From positions 1 to 64,000 of the forward strand of contig SBGP01000042.1 in assembly GCA_006226595.1 (NCBI GenBank): a DNA stretch of 64,000 bases. Direction: 5' to 3'. Each line of letters begins with the position of its first letter. The stretch's first letter is position 1. This document shows positions 46,049 through 54,427 of the stretch, piece by piece. The position numbers and the translations under genes were made by a program. The DNA is from Deltaproteobacteria bacterium. Its GTDB lineage: Bacteria > Myxococcota_A > UBA796 > GCA-2862545. The notes beneath the pieces are model-generated. The model was not told the origin of the DNA, did no database searches, and saw only the letters and a program-made list of their open reading frames with translations.

Positions 46049-46873
46049 GTGCCACGCCTTCTCTTCACCTCGCTGCTCACAGCTCTGCTCCTCGCGCCGG
46101 CTCTCGCCAGCGACGGCGCGCCCACCGCGCTCGCCGAGAGCGCCGAGATCGACTGCTACTCCGACGAGGCCGAGGAGGTCTGCGAGGCGGCCCTGACCCA
46201 GGCCTCGTACTGGACCGACGCCGAGCTCAAGACGTACTCGGGCAAGGAGTACGACGAGATCCGGCTCAAGCCCACCGAAGACGGCTTCGTGCCGATGATC
46301 GCCGGTGAGGGCGGCATGGACTTCGACCACGACATCGTCGCCGAGGTCGTGTTCCGCAACCAGGACAAGCTCCCGTCCAAGATGAGCGGCGCGAAGTCCG
46401 TCGAGTACCTGGGCTCCGGCTTCGACGACAAGATCGGCGCCGAGTACACCGACGCCTACTTCATGCTCGACCTGACGCTGTTCTACGCCACGTTCAAGCA
46501 GCGCATGTACAAGCGCAAGGACGGCGACACCACGGTGTTGTGGTTCGAGCAGCTCACTCCCGAGATGGCGGGCCCGGACAAGTGGGCGGCCTACGAGAAG
46601 CGCCAGCAGGAGATCGAAGAGGGCCTGTCCCTGCGCTGGGCCTTCGGCAGCGTGCTGCGACTCGCCGACATCTACGGCATGTTCGTCGTCACCAAGGGTA
46701 GCCAGCAGACCACGCGCATCACCTTCGTGAGCAAGATGGAGTTCGGCGACGACGCCGGGTTCATCGCCCAGGCCGGCAGTCAGATGCGCGGCGTGCTCCG
46801 TGCGGGTCTCAAGAGCGGGTTCGTGGCCTGCGTCGAGATCGCCAAGGAGAACCAGGAGAAGGCTAAGAAGTAG
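46049..46873 (+). CDS. Secreted protein of unknown function
   Basis: A protein of 274 residues from GTG 46049, which is 5 bases after GGGAG; GTG 46037 is less well placed. A signal peptide (MPRLLFTSLLTALLLAPALAS) precedes a domain with one Cys pair (DCYSDEAEEVC) and a long alpha/beta region (GSGFDDKIGAEYTDAYFMLDLTLFYATFKQRMYKR...VTKGSQQTTRITFVSKMEFG). The size and shape recall START/SRPBCC lipid-binding folds, but I am not certain. Its 3' end overlaps the convergent gene by 11 bases. Confidence 0.72.
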   Translation: MPRLLFTSLLTALLLAPALASDGAPTALAESAEIDCYSDEAEEVCEAALTQASYWTDAELKTYSGKEYDEIRLKPTEDGFVPMIAGEGGMDFDHDIVAEVVFRNQDKLPSKMSGAKSVEYLGSGFDDKIGAEYTDAYFMLDLTLFYATFKQRMYKRKDGDTTVLWFEQLTPEMAGPDKWAAYEKRQQEIEEGLSLRWAFGSVLRLADIYGMFVVTKGSQQTTRITFVSKMEFGDDAGFIAQAGSQMRGVLRAGLKSGFVACVEIAKENQEKAKK

Positions 46874-47228
46874 CCAGGCGGATGCGGATCGGTCCGCGGG
46901 CGGTCGAGGCGTCGACCGGGCGGCCCTTCTGCGTGATCTCCACCTCTCCGGCGGCCACCAGTCGACGGGCAGCGCTGCGAGCGCGCGCCATCAGCGGACG
47001 CCAGTCTTCGGCCACCGCGCGGGCGGCCTCGGAGGGACAGATGGACTTGCCGGCGCCTCGGGCGGCGAGCAGGTCGGTGATCGCCTGCTCCAGGGCGCGG
47101 TCGATGGGTCCGGGCTTGTGCTTGCGGCAGCCGGCACTGCAGTAGCGCACCTCGTCCCAGGTCTCGGCCCAGGCCTTGCGCCAGGTCATGCGACGGCCGC
47201 AGCTCGCGCAGAACTTCTCGTCGTTCAC
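46863..47228 (-). CDS. DUF2256-DUF3253 fusion protein
   Basis: A protein of 121 residues. The N-terminus KFCASCGRRMTWRKAWAETWDEVRYCSAGCRKH is a zinc-ribbon of the DUF2256 type (four Cys). The rest (DLLAARGAGKSICPSEAARAVAEDWRPLM...ITQKGRPVDASTARGPIRIRL) is DUF3253, a small winged-helix-like domain. The fusion is common in bacteria; function unknown, nucleic acid binding plausible. It overlaps the TetR gene upstream by 4 bases and the convergent gene by 11. Confidence 0.88.
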   Translation of the reverse strand: MNDEKFCASCGRRMTWRKAWAETWDEVRYCSAGCRKHKPGPIDRALEQAITDLLAARGAGKSICPSEAARAVAEDWRPLMARARSAARRLVAAGEVEITQKGRPVDASTARGPIRIRLATS

Positions 47229-47869
47229 TTGCGGATGGCCTTGCGGAACACGGCGACGAGGTCGTTCGCGAGGTCGTCCGTCGAGTGGATCAGCGGGTCG
47301 CCCTGCTGCTCGGTCATCGAGCGCATGGTGAGGATGCCGAGGGCGCTCATGTGCGAGAGGAAGGCGAGTCGCCGAGGATGGACGTCGTCGGGCAGCTCGC
47401 CGCGCTCGCGGTCGGCGACCAGCCGCTTCTCGACGCTGCCGTAGACCATGTCGTTGAGCGGTCGCACCTGCTCGATCAGCTCGTTCGGGATCGGCGTCGC
47501 CTTGGGGTCGGTGGGGATGGCGTACACGAGACGGAAGTCCGGCAGCCGGCCCTCGTAGTGGGCGAGGGTCGTGCGGATCTGCGCCTCGACAGCGTCTGCG
47601 CCGTTGTCGGTCTCGGAGACCGCCGCTTCGATGGCCGCGCCTTCGGCGAGCAGCAGGTGGAGCATCAGCTCGAAGAGCAGCGCGTCCTTCCCCTTGAAGT
47701 AGTAGTACAGCGCCGCCTTGGTGAGACCCAGCTCGTTGGCCACGGATTCGAGCGTGAGCCCCGAAGCGCCGTCACGAAGAAGGACTGTCCGGGTTGCAGC
47801 AAGGATTTCGCCTTTGACCCGCGCCCGCTTCTGCTCCCTGCGACTCGGTATTTTTTTACCCTCGTTCAA
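47225..47869 (-). CDS. TetR-family transcriptional regulator
   Basis: A protein of 214 residues from a TTG start at 47869, with GAGAAG upstream. The N-terminal helix-turn-helix (VKGEILAATRTVLLRDGASGLTLESVANELGLTKAALYYYFKGKDALLFELM) is typical; the C-terminal ligand domain is not assignable. It is divergent from the GST-like gene, with 59 AT-rich bases between, so it probably controls the GST/MBL cluster and itself. A near-direct repeat (CGTTCAAATTTT at 47863 and CGTTTAAATTTC at 47882, 19 bases apart) covers its start and could be the operator. Confidence 0.88.
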   Translation of the reverse strand: MNEGKKIPSRREQKRARVKGEILAATRTVLLRDGASGLTLESVANELGLTKAALYYYFKGKDALLFELMLHLLLAEGAAIEAAVSETDNGADAVEAQIRTTLAHYEGRLPDFRLVYAIPTDPKATPIPNELIEQVRPLNDMVYGSVEKRLVADRERGELPDDVHPRRLAFLSHMSALGILTMRSMTEQQGDPLIHSTDDLANDLVAVFRKAIRK

Positions 47870-47928
47870 ATTTTCTTCTCACGTTTAAATTTCTGTGCTA
47901 GAACTAATGTGTCAGCAGGGAGGCCACC

Positions 47929-48687
47929 ATGGGTGGAGCCAGTGAAGTCGTCAAGTTGTATGTCGTGGGCACCGGGTGGGGCGTTCCCTTCTCGACCTCG
48001 GCGCCGTTTCCCCTCAAGCTCGAGGCGTGGATGCGCTTCGCGGGCATTCCTTTCGAGGTGGTGGTCGAGAACAACCCGGGCAAGGGTCCCAAGAAGAAGA
48101 CCCCCTGGATCGAGGACGACCAGGTCCGCATGGGCGACTCCGAGCTCATCATCCAGTACCTGGGGCAGCGTCACGGCGTGGACCTCGAGGCCGGGCTGTC
48201 GGCCGAGCAGCTCGCGCTGAGCGTGGCCATTCGCCGTATGTTCGAGGAGCACTACCACCAGGCCTTCGAGCACCAGCTGTTCTTCGGTCGGGGCGGTCCC
48301 GAGCGCCTCGCGGCCTTCGGCGCCCTGTTGCCCTTTCCCCTGAACATCATCGTGCCCCCGATGTTCAGCTCGGCACTCAAGAAGCAGCTCTACGCGCGGG
48401 GTCTTGGCCACCACGAAGAGGCCGAGATCATCGCGATGGGCAAGGCGGACATCGATGCGGCGTCGGCGCTGCTCGGCGACAAGCCGTTCTTCCTCGGTGA
48501 CCGCCCGACGCTGGTCGACGCCACCGCGTTCGGCTTCCTCGGTGTCTCGGCCTACGTCGAGGGCGACAACCCGCTGTTCAACCACGCGGCGAGCAAGCCG
48601 AACCTCATGAACTACTGCGAGCGCATTCGCGCCGAGTACTTCGGCCACGACGTGGCCTTGCCCCTGGCCCAGGCCAAGAGCGCTTGA
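47929..48687 (+). CDS. Glutathione S-transferase-like (metaxin/FAX-type) protein
   Basis: A protein of 252 residues. Residues 8-90 form a thioredoxin-like N-terminal domain of the failed-axon-connections/Tom37 type (VKLYVVGTGWGVPFSTSAPFPLKLEAWMRFAGIPFEVV...GKGPKKKTPWIEDDQVRMGDSELIIQYL), with ES/DS before the second domain as in GSTs. The helical C-terminal domain has PFFLGDRPTLVDATAFGFLG, the conserved N-capping box of GSTs. Such bacterial proteins often accompany degradation of xenobiotics. First gene of a plus-strand cluster opposite a TetR gene. Confidence 0.85.
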   Translation: MGGASEVVKLYVVGTGWGVPFSTSAPFPLKLEAWMRFAGIPFEVVVENNPGKGPKKKTPWIEDDQVRMGDSELIIQYLGQRHGVDLEAGLSAEQLALSVAIRRMFEEHYHQAFEHQLFFGRGGPERLAAFGALLPFPLNIIVPPMFSSALKKQLYARGLGHHEEAEIIAMGKADIDAASALLGDKPFFLGDRPTLVDATAFGFLGVSAYVEGDNPLFNHAASKPNLMNYCERIRAEYFGHDVALPLAQAKSA

Positions 48688-48812
48688 TGCGTTGATTGTC
48701 GGTCTCGGTGCTCGAGACCCTGCCGGCGAGTGTGTCGCCGCCATCCATCCCGTCGCGGATTCCGCGAACCCACGGACGCAGCCGGCCTGCGCCCGCGAAG
48801 GAGAACTACGCC

Positions 48813-49550
48813 ATGATGACCAAGACCGACCTCATCGCCCCCGGCATCTACCGCCTGAGCACCTGCGTGCCGGATCTCGGTCCGGGCGGGTTCACCTTCA
48901 ACCAGTTCGTCATCGAGGCCGACCAGCCGCTGCTGTACCACACCGGCCCGCGGGCGATGTACCCGCTGGTCTCGCATGCGGTGGACCGGCTGGTGGGGCT
49001 CGCGAACCTGCGGTGGGTGGCGTTCTCGCACGTCGAGTCCGACGAGTGCGGCGCGATGAACGAGTTCCTCGCGGCGGCCCCCCACGCCCAGGTTCCTCAC
49101 GGGCAGCCCGGAGTCATGGTGTCGCTCAACGATCTCTGCGACCGCCCGCCCGTGGCCCTCGAGAACGGCCAGGTGCTCGACCTCGGCGGCAAGCGCGTGC
49201 GGCACATCGACACGCCGCACGTGCCCCACAACTGGGAGTCGCGGGTGCTGTTCGAGGAGACCACTCGCACGCTGTTCTGCGGGGACCTGTTCACGCACTT
49301 CGGGGACGGGCCCGCGCTGACGAGCGAGGACCTCGTGCCCGCGGCGATGATGGCCGAGGATGCCTTCCACTCGACCGGTGCTTCGCCGGCGGTGGGCGCG
49401 ACCCTGCGCATGCTCGCCCAGCTCGAGCCCAAGGTGCTTGCGATCATGCACGGCTCCAGCTTCGAGGGCGACTGCGCCGCCCTGCTTCGCCGCCTCGCGG
49501 ACGCCTATGACGCGCGTATCGAGGCCCCGCGGCCGCAGGCGGCCCTGTGA
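48813..49550 (+). CDS. MBL-fold protein of the ODP (flavodiiron-like) type
   Basis: A protein of 245 residues from ATG 48813, with AAGGAG 9 bases upstream. The metal motif HVESDECG replaces the classic HxHxDH and matches the HxExD pattern of the diiron ODP branch of metallo-beta-lactamase folds (oxygen or NO reductase domains). Later ligands are His in RHIDTPHVPHNW, Asp in LFCGDLF and His in IMHGSS. There is no flavodoxin domain, so it would need a separate electron donor. It overlaps the next gene by 4 bases (GTGA). Confidence 0.86.
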   Translation: MMTKTDLIAPGIYRLSTCVPDLGPGGFTFNQFVIEADQPLLYHTGPRAMYPLVSHAVDRLVGLANLRWVAFSHVESDECGAMNEFLAAAPHAQVPHGQPGVMVSLNDLCDRPPVALENGQVLDLGGKRVRHIDTPHVPHNWESRVLFEETTRTLFCGDLFTHFGDGPALTSEDLVPAAMMAEDAFHSTGASPAVGATLRMLAQLEPKVLAIMHGSSFEGDCAALLRRLADAYDARIEAPRPQAAL

Positions 49551-50140
49551 GCTTCGTCCTGTATCGCGACGTGGGCTGCCCCTTTGCCCACCGCGTGGCC
49601 GCGCTGTTCGCGCACCTCGGCGTCACGTACGAGGAGCGCAGCGCGCTGGTCGGCGACAAGCCGGCGGGGCTGGAGGCGGTGTCGCCGGCGGGACGCATTC
49701 CTGCGCTGTCCCACGGTGAGCTCGCCCTGTACGACTCGCTGGTGATGGGCGAGTACGTCGCCGCGCTCCACGGGTTCGCGCTGTGGGCGGACGACCCGGG
49801 CGAGCGCGCGGTGGAGCAGCTCCTGTCGCGTCGCTACGACGAGTCCCTGGTCGGCGGCACGATGGCCGCGTTCTGCGGGCAGGCCCCGGATAGCTCGGTC
49901 TCCGACATGCTCGACGAGCTGGAGTGGCTCGCGGTGAAGACCACGCGGCACATGGGCTGGCTGGCGATTCAGCTCGGCAGCTTCCAGATGCTGCTGCGGG
50001 AGCATCGACCGGAGGTCGCGGAGGCGTTGCTCGCACGACCCGCCCTGGCGGCGTGGGCGGCCTTCGGCGAGTCCCAGGACTGTGTGCGGGAGGCGTGGCA
50101 GGAGGTCGCGTTCGCGCCCAAGTTCGGCGTGATCGGCTAG
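49547..50140 (+). CDS. Glutathione S-transferase (omega-like)
   Basis: A protein of 197 residues with a GTG start overlapping the MBL gene. The N-terminal thioredoxin fold has CPFAHRVAALFAHLGVTYE (catalytic Cys of the omega/stringent-starvation type), the cis-Pro in GRIPALSHGE and LYDSLVMGEYV for glutathione binding. The all-helical C-terminal domain follows. It probably reduces or conjugates electrophiles. Third gene of the TetR-linked cluster. It converges with, and overlaps by 4 bases, the DUF4132 gene. Confidence 0.87.
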   Translation: MSFVLYRDVGCPFAHRVAALFAHLGVTYEERSALVGDKPAGLEAVSPAGRIPALSHGELALYDSLVMGEYVAALHGFALWADDPGERAVEQLLSRRYDESLVGGTMAAFCGQAPDSSVSDMLDELEWLAVKTTRHMGWLAIQLGSFQMLLREHRPEVAEALLARPALAAWAAFGESQDCVREAWQEVAFAPKFGVIG

Positions 50141-52788
50141 ACGACGCCCAGATCGCGGAGCACCTCGGCGGTGACGACGGGGTGCTCGGACCAGTCCCGG
50201 CTGGCGCGCAGCTCGCACACCGGAAGGCGAGCCTCGGCGTCGATGTGCTCGAGGTTCACCCAGCCGTCGAGCTCGAGGCGGATGCGGACCCCGCGGAGCT
50301 CGCGGGTGAGCGTCGAGAACACGGGCAGTCGACGGTCCTCGTCGGTGTGCATCTCGCGTTGCCAGCCCTTGCGGGTCAGCCCAAGCACGCGACCCGTCGA
50401 CAGGCTGTGGTCGTCGGGCAGGGCAAGCTGACGAGACGGCGCCGTGGGGAGCGTGGGGAAGCGTCGGCCCAGCTGGTCGAAGGGCTGCAGGATCTGATAA
50501 TCACCAAGTATCTCGGACCACGCTTCGCGTGAGAGTGCCGGAAGGTCCAGTGGATGGGGGAGGTCGACTTTCGGGCCCGGGGTGAACGGTTCCTCGTCGG
50601 CATCGACCAGCTCACCGGACTCGTCGACGCGGAAGGTCTGGTCGCCCGAGCGCCACACCAGGCGTCGCGCGAGGTGGGCGACGAGGCGATGGCCGACCAC
50701 GTGGTCGAGGAAGTCGCGGGTGTCCCAGGATTGGCCCTCGACCATGGCGGTCTCGAAGCGCGTCAGCTGTGCCTTGGCCAGCGTCTTCACGTCCGCCTTG
50801 AGCGCGGTCCACGTCTGCTTCGCCTGCCTGGCGAGCGCGGCGTCGTCGCTCTTTCGAGCGCTGGGAAACCTCGGCACCGGCTGGCCTTCGGCATCGAGGA
50901 GTACGGGCTGCAGGCGCTCGTCGAAGGTGACGCGGAACCGGCGCGGGCCGAAGTCGAGGTCGAGACCGCCGCGATCGTCCAGGCCGAGGTCAGGGACCAG
51001 GCGTTCTTCGAGCTCGGCGAGCGGCATGTTCGCCTGTTTGGCCAGCGCCTCGATGTGAAGCGCCGCGCGCTCGGACACGGCGCGGGTCTGACGCTGCTGG
51101 CGCAGGGCGAACAGCTGCATCATCGCCTCGGACAGGCGGATGTGGGCCAGCGCATCGACCGCGAGGGCCGCCTCGCGGGCGTGACCCGCACGCGGCCACT
51201 GCAGCAGGCGTCTGGCGAGTCGCCGCGGTGTGCTCGGGTCGGCGAGGTGGACCTGGGCACCCAGCACCCAGCGTCCTTCGCGTGGAAGTCCCGCCTCCTG
51301 CCACGCGGCGAGCAAGGCCTCGGCGAGGTCGGCGAGTCCCGTGGTCTGGGCGCGCCAGGTGCGGACGCCGGGGGGAGGGGTCTGAAGGTCACAGTGAACG
51401 AGCTGGCGGACCATGGCGCCGACCGCCTGCGGGGGCAGCGCTTCTCCCGAGGTGAGCATCGAACGGGGCAGGCGGGGGACGCGGAGCCACGGCGGTGGCA
51501 CCACGCCCTCGGGAACCGCCAGGAAGTCCGGGTGCAGGTCCTCGGTGGCCGCCTGGGCCTGGCGGTCGACCTCGCCGAGCTGGGGGTGGCGGTCCAGGAG
51601 CTCGGCGAGCACCGCCTGAGCGCGGTCGGAGCGCGCTCGCCGAAGCGCGGGCACCGCGTAGACCGGCATGGCGTGCAGGCCGGCGGCGGCGGCGTCGGGC
51701 ATGAGGTCGAGGCTTGCAACCAGGGACTCGGCGGCCTCGGGGCTACGGATGCGGGCGATGGTCTCGACGACTTCGGGGATCTCGCGGCGAGCGCGCACGG
51801 CCTCGAGCGGCGCCAGAGCGGCGGGTCCCATGCGGGCGAGCAGGGTGTCGAAGTAGGTGGGCAGCAGGTCCCAGGGCGGAAGGCGTCCACCCACCGCGGC
51901 GATGAGCGCCGCGGCGGCTCCTGGATCGGTGGTGCAGCCGAGGAGCACGAGGTGGTGGCGCTCGGGCCCGGCGGCGAGCGCCTCCGCGAGGTCCGGGTCG
52001 CAGAGTTCGGACTCGGCGGGAAACACGGTGCTGATCGCGCAGCGAAGGCCGAGGGGCGCCCCCTGGCGGAGCTGCCGCGCGGCGTCGAGGGCCTCGGCAT
52101 AGGCCTCCTCGGACGCGGCGAGCAGGTGCTTGCGGAGGGCGCGCCACGGGCTGGTGAGCGTCGGCACGATGACCGGTTCGACCGTCGTGACGTACGGGCG
52201 GCTACCGCCGCCGACCTGGAGTCGTTCGCTGTGGACGAGCGCGCGCAGGGCTAGCGCCTCGCCGCCGAGGGCAAGCCAGAGATCGAGCCAGGCCTTGTCG
52301 GGAGCGAGTGCCGCGAGGCTGCCGAGGGCGATGGGATCGGTGGGAGGTGTCTCCAGCTCGGCGACGGCATCGCGGAGCTGGGCGATGGCGCGGTCGTTGC
52401 CGGTTGCTTGGTCCAGGCGGTGGCGTTGACGATGGACGGCCTTCACGAGCTTGCGCCAGGGGCCCTCCGCATCGCGCGGCGGGGTTCGGCGGGGCCGGCG
52501 GGCGAAAGGCAGCACCCGCCGCTGAGACTGCGGGTCCCAGTGCACGTGCGGCGTCATGTCGAGCGAGGCCGTCTCGGAGGCGAGGTCGACCTCGACCCAG
52601 CCGTCTCGCTGCTTGGCCGCGACGCGGCGGGCGGCCTCCTCGCGGGCATCGCGTGGGGTCTTCATGAGCTTGCGGCTCTGCTGGGGCCGGCCATCGCCCT
52701 TTCCCCAGCGAAGCTGCAGGAAGCGGCCGTCCGCTTCGACTTCCCAGTAGCGGCGGTCCCTGCCCGTGCCTGTCTCGAAGCGTCGCAT
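50137..52788 (-). CDS. WGR and DUF4132 domain protein
   Basis: A protein of 883 residues. Residues 1-75 are a WGR domain (RYWEVEADGRFLQLRWGKGDGRPQQSRKL), a nucleic-acid-binding module also found in PARPs. The middle 500 residues are helical with HEAT-like pairs. The C-terminal 260 residues match DUF4132 (DFGPRRFRVTFDERLQPVLLDAEGQ...MVEGQSWDTRDFLDHVVGHRLVAHLARRLVW...HPLDL). Related proteins include MolR of E. coli; function is unclear, with links to DNA damage or phage response suggested in places. There is no ribosome site and a TAGTCT hexamer lies 6 bases upstream, so the mRNA may be leaderless. Confidence 0.87.
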   Translation of the reverse strand: MRRFETGTGRDRRYWEVEADGRFLQLRWGKGDGRPQQSRKLMKTPRDAREEAARRVAAKQRDGWVEVDLASETASLDMTPHVHWDPQSQRRVLPFARRPRRTPPRDAEGPWRKLVKAVHRQRHRLDQATGNDRAIAQLRDAVAELETPPTDPIALGSLAALAPDKAWLDLWLALGGEALALRALVHSERLQVGGGSRPYVTTVEPVIVPTLTSPWRALRKHLLAASEEAYAEALDAARQLRQGAPLGLRCAISTVFPAESELCDPDLAEALAAGPERHHLVLLGCTTDPGAAAALIAAVGGRLPPWDLLPTYFDTLLARMGPAALAPLEAVRARREIPEVVETIARIRSPEAAESLVASLDLMPDAAAAGLHAMPVYAVPALRRARSDRAQAVLAELLDRHPQLGEVDRQAQAATEDLHPDFLAVPEGVVPPPWLRVPRLPRSMLTSGEALPPQAVGAMVRQLVHCDLQTPPPGVRTWRAQTTGLADLAEALLAAWQEAGLPREGRWVLGAQVHLADPSTPRRLARRLLQWPRAGHAREAALAVDALAHIRLSEAMMQLFALRQQRQTRAVSERAALHIEALAKQANMPLAELEERLVPDLGLDDRGGLDLDFGPRRFRVTFDERLQPVLLDAEGQPVPRFPSARKSDDAALARQAKQTWTALKADVKTLAKAQLTRFETAMVEGQSWDTRDFLDHVVGHRLVAHLARRLVWRSGDQTFRVDESGELVDADEEPFTPGPKVDLPHPLDLPALSREAWSEILGDYQILQPFDQLGRRFPTLPTAPSRQLALPDDHSLSTGRVLGLTRKGWQREMHTDEDRRLPVFSTLTRELRGVRIRLELDGWVNLEHIDAEARLPVCELRASRDWSEHPVVTAEVLRDLGVV

Positions 52789-52794
52789 ACGACG

Positions 52795-52800
52795 AGACTA
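52795..52800 (-). promoter_or_regulatory. -10-like hexamer TAGTCT
   Basis: On the minus strand it ends 6 bases before the ATG of the DUF4132 gene, with no ribosome site between. Confidence 0.35.
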
Positions 52801-52913
52801 CCTTCCGGCGGGGCAGGGGAGGAGCATCGGGTGAACTAGCCGGTTCCAGCGTGTCGCGCATCCCGCGTTCGAGGGCGGATTTTGCGGGGATGCCGATGGA
52901 CACGCGCTCATCG

Positions 52914-53051
52914 GGGGTCAGACCCCTGAGCGGGGTCAGACCCTTGAGCGGGGTCAGACCCTTGAGCGGGGTCAAACCCTTGAGCGGGGTCAGACCCTTG
53001 AGCGGGGTCAGACCCCTGAGCGGGGTCAGGCCCTTGAGCGGGGTCAGGGCC
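52914..53051. repeat. 18-bp tandem repeat array, eight units
   Basis: Eight head-to-tail units of GGGGTCAGACCCTTGAGC with C/T variation begin at 52914, 52932, 52950, 52968, 52986, 53004, 53022 and 53040; the last stops at GGGGTCAGGGCC. Each unit carries the palindrome GGGTCAGACCC. Because 18 is a multiple of three the array stays open in several frames (SGVRPL or QGSDPA repeats), but nothing supports a real protein. GGGGTCAGA-type palindromes are known from scattered bacterial repeats associated with REP-like elements. It lies in the 395-base gap between divergent genes; the rest of that gap shows nothing. Confidence 0.9.
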
Positions 53052-53183
53052 GTCCGTCAGATCGGGACTCGCTGAGGGCTCATTCTCGTCGTGAGCATCC
53101 ACATTATCAGAAATCGTGTCACTGACACTTCGGGACAACTCGGCCGATATCCAAGGGTGGTACGCTGCTTCGGTGGAGAGTTC

Positions 53184-53744
53184 GTGATCGTCCTGATCGC
53201 CGCCGCCCTTGCCTGGTCGCCGCTCGACGTGCCCGTCTACGAGCCGCCGGACACCTGCGAGCCGGAGCGCCTGGACCTGCTTCCAGTCGAGATGCCGTTC
53301 GTGGAGCGGGTGTTTGCGGAGCTCCGCGAGTGCCCGGTGGACGACCCTTGCTGCAACGTCGGGGGCTTCGCCTGGTGGGAGCCGGCGGAGGGACCGGACG
53401 CTCGTCTACTGCGAGCGCCGGGCTGTGCGCCGGACGCCTGCGGGCACTGCGGCTTCGAGCTCGTGGCCATCGGACATCGCGAGCGCGTGTGCACCGAGGA
53501 GGGCGCCAAGGTCGTGTTCCGACCGTTCGTCACCGTGACCCGGCCCACGCACCGCGAGCCCGCGTTTCCCGAGCGGGTGGCCTGGGTGATGTTCCCGGGC
53601 ATGCCCGACTACCAGTGGGAGCCGACCCCCGAGCCCGAGCTCCCAGTGCTCGAAGTCCACGAGCTCGAGGTGCCCGACACCCGCGAGGCGGCGGAATCCG
53701 TGGCGGGGGGCGAGGGGCGCGAGGACCTGCCGCGGCCCCACTAG
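53184..53744 (+). CDS. Small secreted Cys-rich protein
   Basis: A protein of 186 residues from GTG 53184, which follows GGTGGAG by 5 bases and gives a signal sequence (VIVLIAAALAWSP). Cys occur as pairs (DTCEPER, RECPVDDPCCNVGG, PGCAPDACGHCGFE, RVCTEEG), nine in all, so a disulfide-stabilised periplasmic or secreted domain is likely. The C-terminus is Glu/Pro-rich. No family recognised. Its stop is 3 bases from the convergent gene. Confidence 0.7.
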   Translation: MIVLIAAALAWSPLDVPVYEPPDTCEPERLDLLPVEMPFVERVFAELRECPVDDPCCNVGGFAWWEPAEGPDARLLRAPGCAPDACGHCGFELVAIGHRERVCTEEGAKVVFRPFVTVTRPTHREPAFPERVAWVMFPGMPDYQWEPTPEPELPVLEVHELEVPDTREAAESVAGGEGREDLPRPH

Positions 53745-53747
53745 CGG

Positions 53748-54356
53748 CTACGCGTCTCCGAGCGACGGCCGGATCACCGGGCTGCGCATGCCCGCGACGA
53801 GGGCGACCGCGTCGTACACGGCGTGCGCCACCATCGCCGCGAACAGGCCGTGGCCGACGACCACCAGGCCGCTCATCACCAGACCGATGGCGCCGGCGTA
53901 GACGAAGTACACGCGTGAGATCGGGTGCGCGAGGCCGAAGGCGATGGCGCCGAGCACGGGTCCCATGCCGAGCCAGTGCTCGCCGGCGGCCTCGACGAAA
54001 CCGCGAAACAGCGCCTCTTCGGACAAGCCCGCGCCAAGCGAGATGAAGAGGAGGTCTCCCACCCCCAGCGGGCTCAGGACCTCGTAGACCCCGCGCAGAT
54101 CGCGCCGGAACGCCTCTCGAAGTGCTTGCAGCGGGCCGTCGCGGTGAACGAAACGCCAGATCAGGCCGATGAGCACCAGGCCACTCGCCGTGCCCACGCC
54201 GGCTCCCCACCACGAGACACCGAGGTTCTCCCACCACGGGAGTCCGGTGATCCAGCCGAGGCCCACCGCGCCGCCGAGCATGGCCACATCGAGGATCACC
54301 GTCGACAGCAACAGCGGTCCGCGCGGGATCTGCGGGAGTTCGTCGGTGGCGTCCAT
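53748..54356 (-). CDS. CPBP-family (CAAX/Abi-like) intramembrane protease
   Basis: A protein of 202 residues from ATG 54356. Five or six membrane helices carry the three metal-binding motifs of the family: SEEALFRGF (EExxxR), FGLAHP (FxxxH) and HAVYDAV (HxxxD). Members cleave after prenylated or other membrane peptides; some give bacteriocin self-immunity. The substrate here is unknown. TAGGTT lies 7 bases upstream of the start with no ribosome site. Confidence 0.9.
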   Translation of the reverse strand: MDATDELPQIPRGPLLLSTVILDVAMLGGAVGLGWITGLPWWENLGVSWWGAGVGTASGLVLIGLIWRFVHRDGPLQALREAFRRDLRGVYEVLSPLGVGDLLFISLGAGLSEEALFRGFVEAAGEHWLGMGPVLGAIAFGLAHPISRVYFVYAGAIGLVMSGLVVVGHGLFAAMVAHAVYDAVALVAGMRSPVIRPSLGDA

Positions 54357-54363
54357 GCGCGCG

Positions 54364-54369
54364 AACCTA
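54364..54369 (-). promoter_or_regulatory. -10-like hexamer TAGGTT
   Basis: On the minus strand it ends 7 bases before the ATG of the CPBP protease gene; a leaderless start is likely. Confidence 0.35.
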
Positions 54370-54427
54370 CCCCGAAGCACAGCGGACACGCTGGTCTTCT
54401 GCGGGCTATGCCTCACGTGGAGGTCCC

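Noticed and set aside
52914-53051. CRISPR array
   Set aside because: Repeats are directly joined without spacers and no cas gene is nearby.
52851-53075. SGVRPL six-residue repeat protein
   Set aside because: An artefact of an 18-base tandem array that keeps all frames open; no ribosome site or signal, and the opposite strand is equally open.
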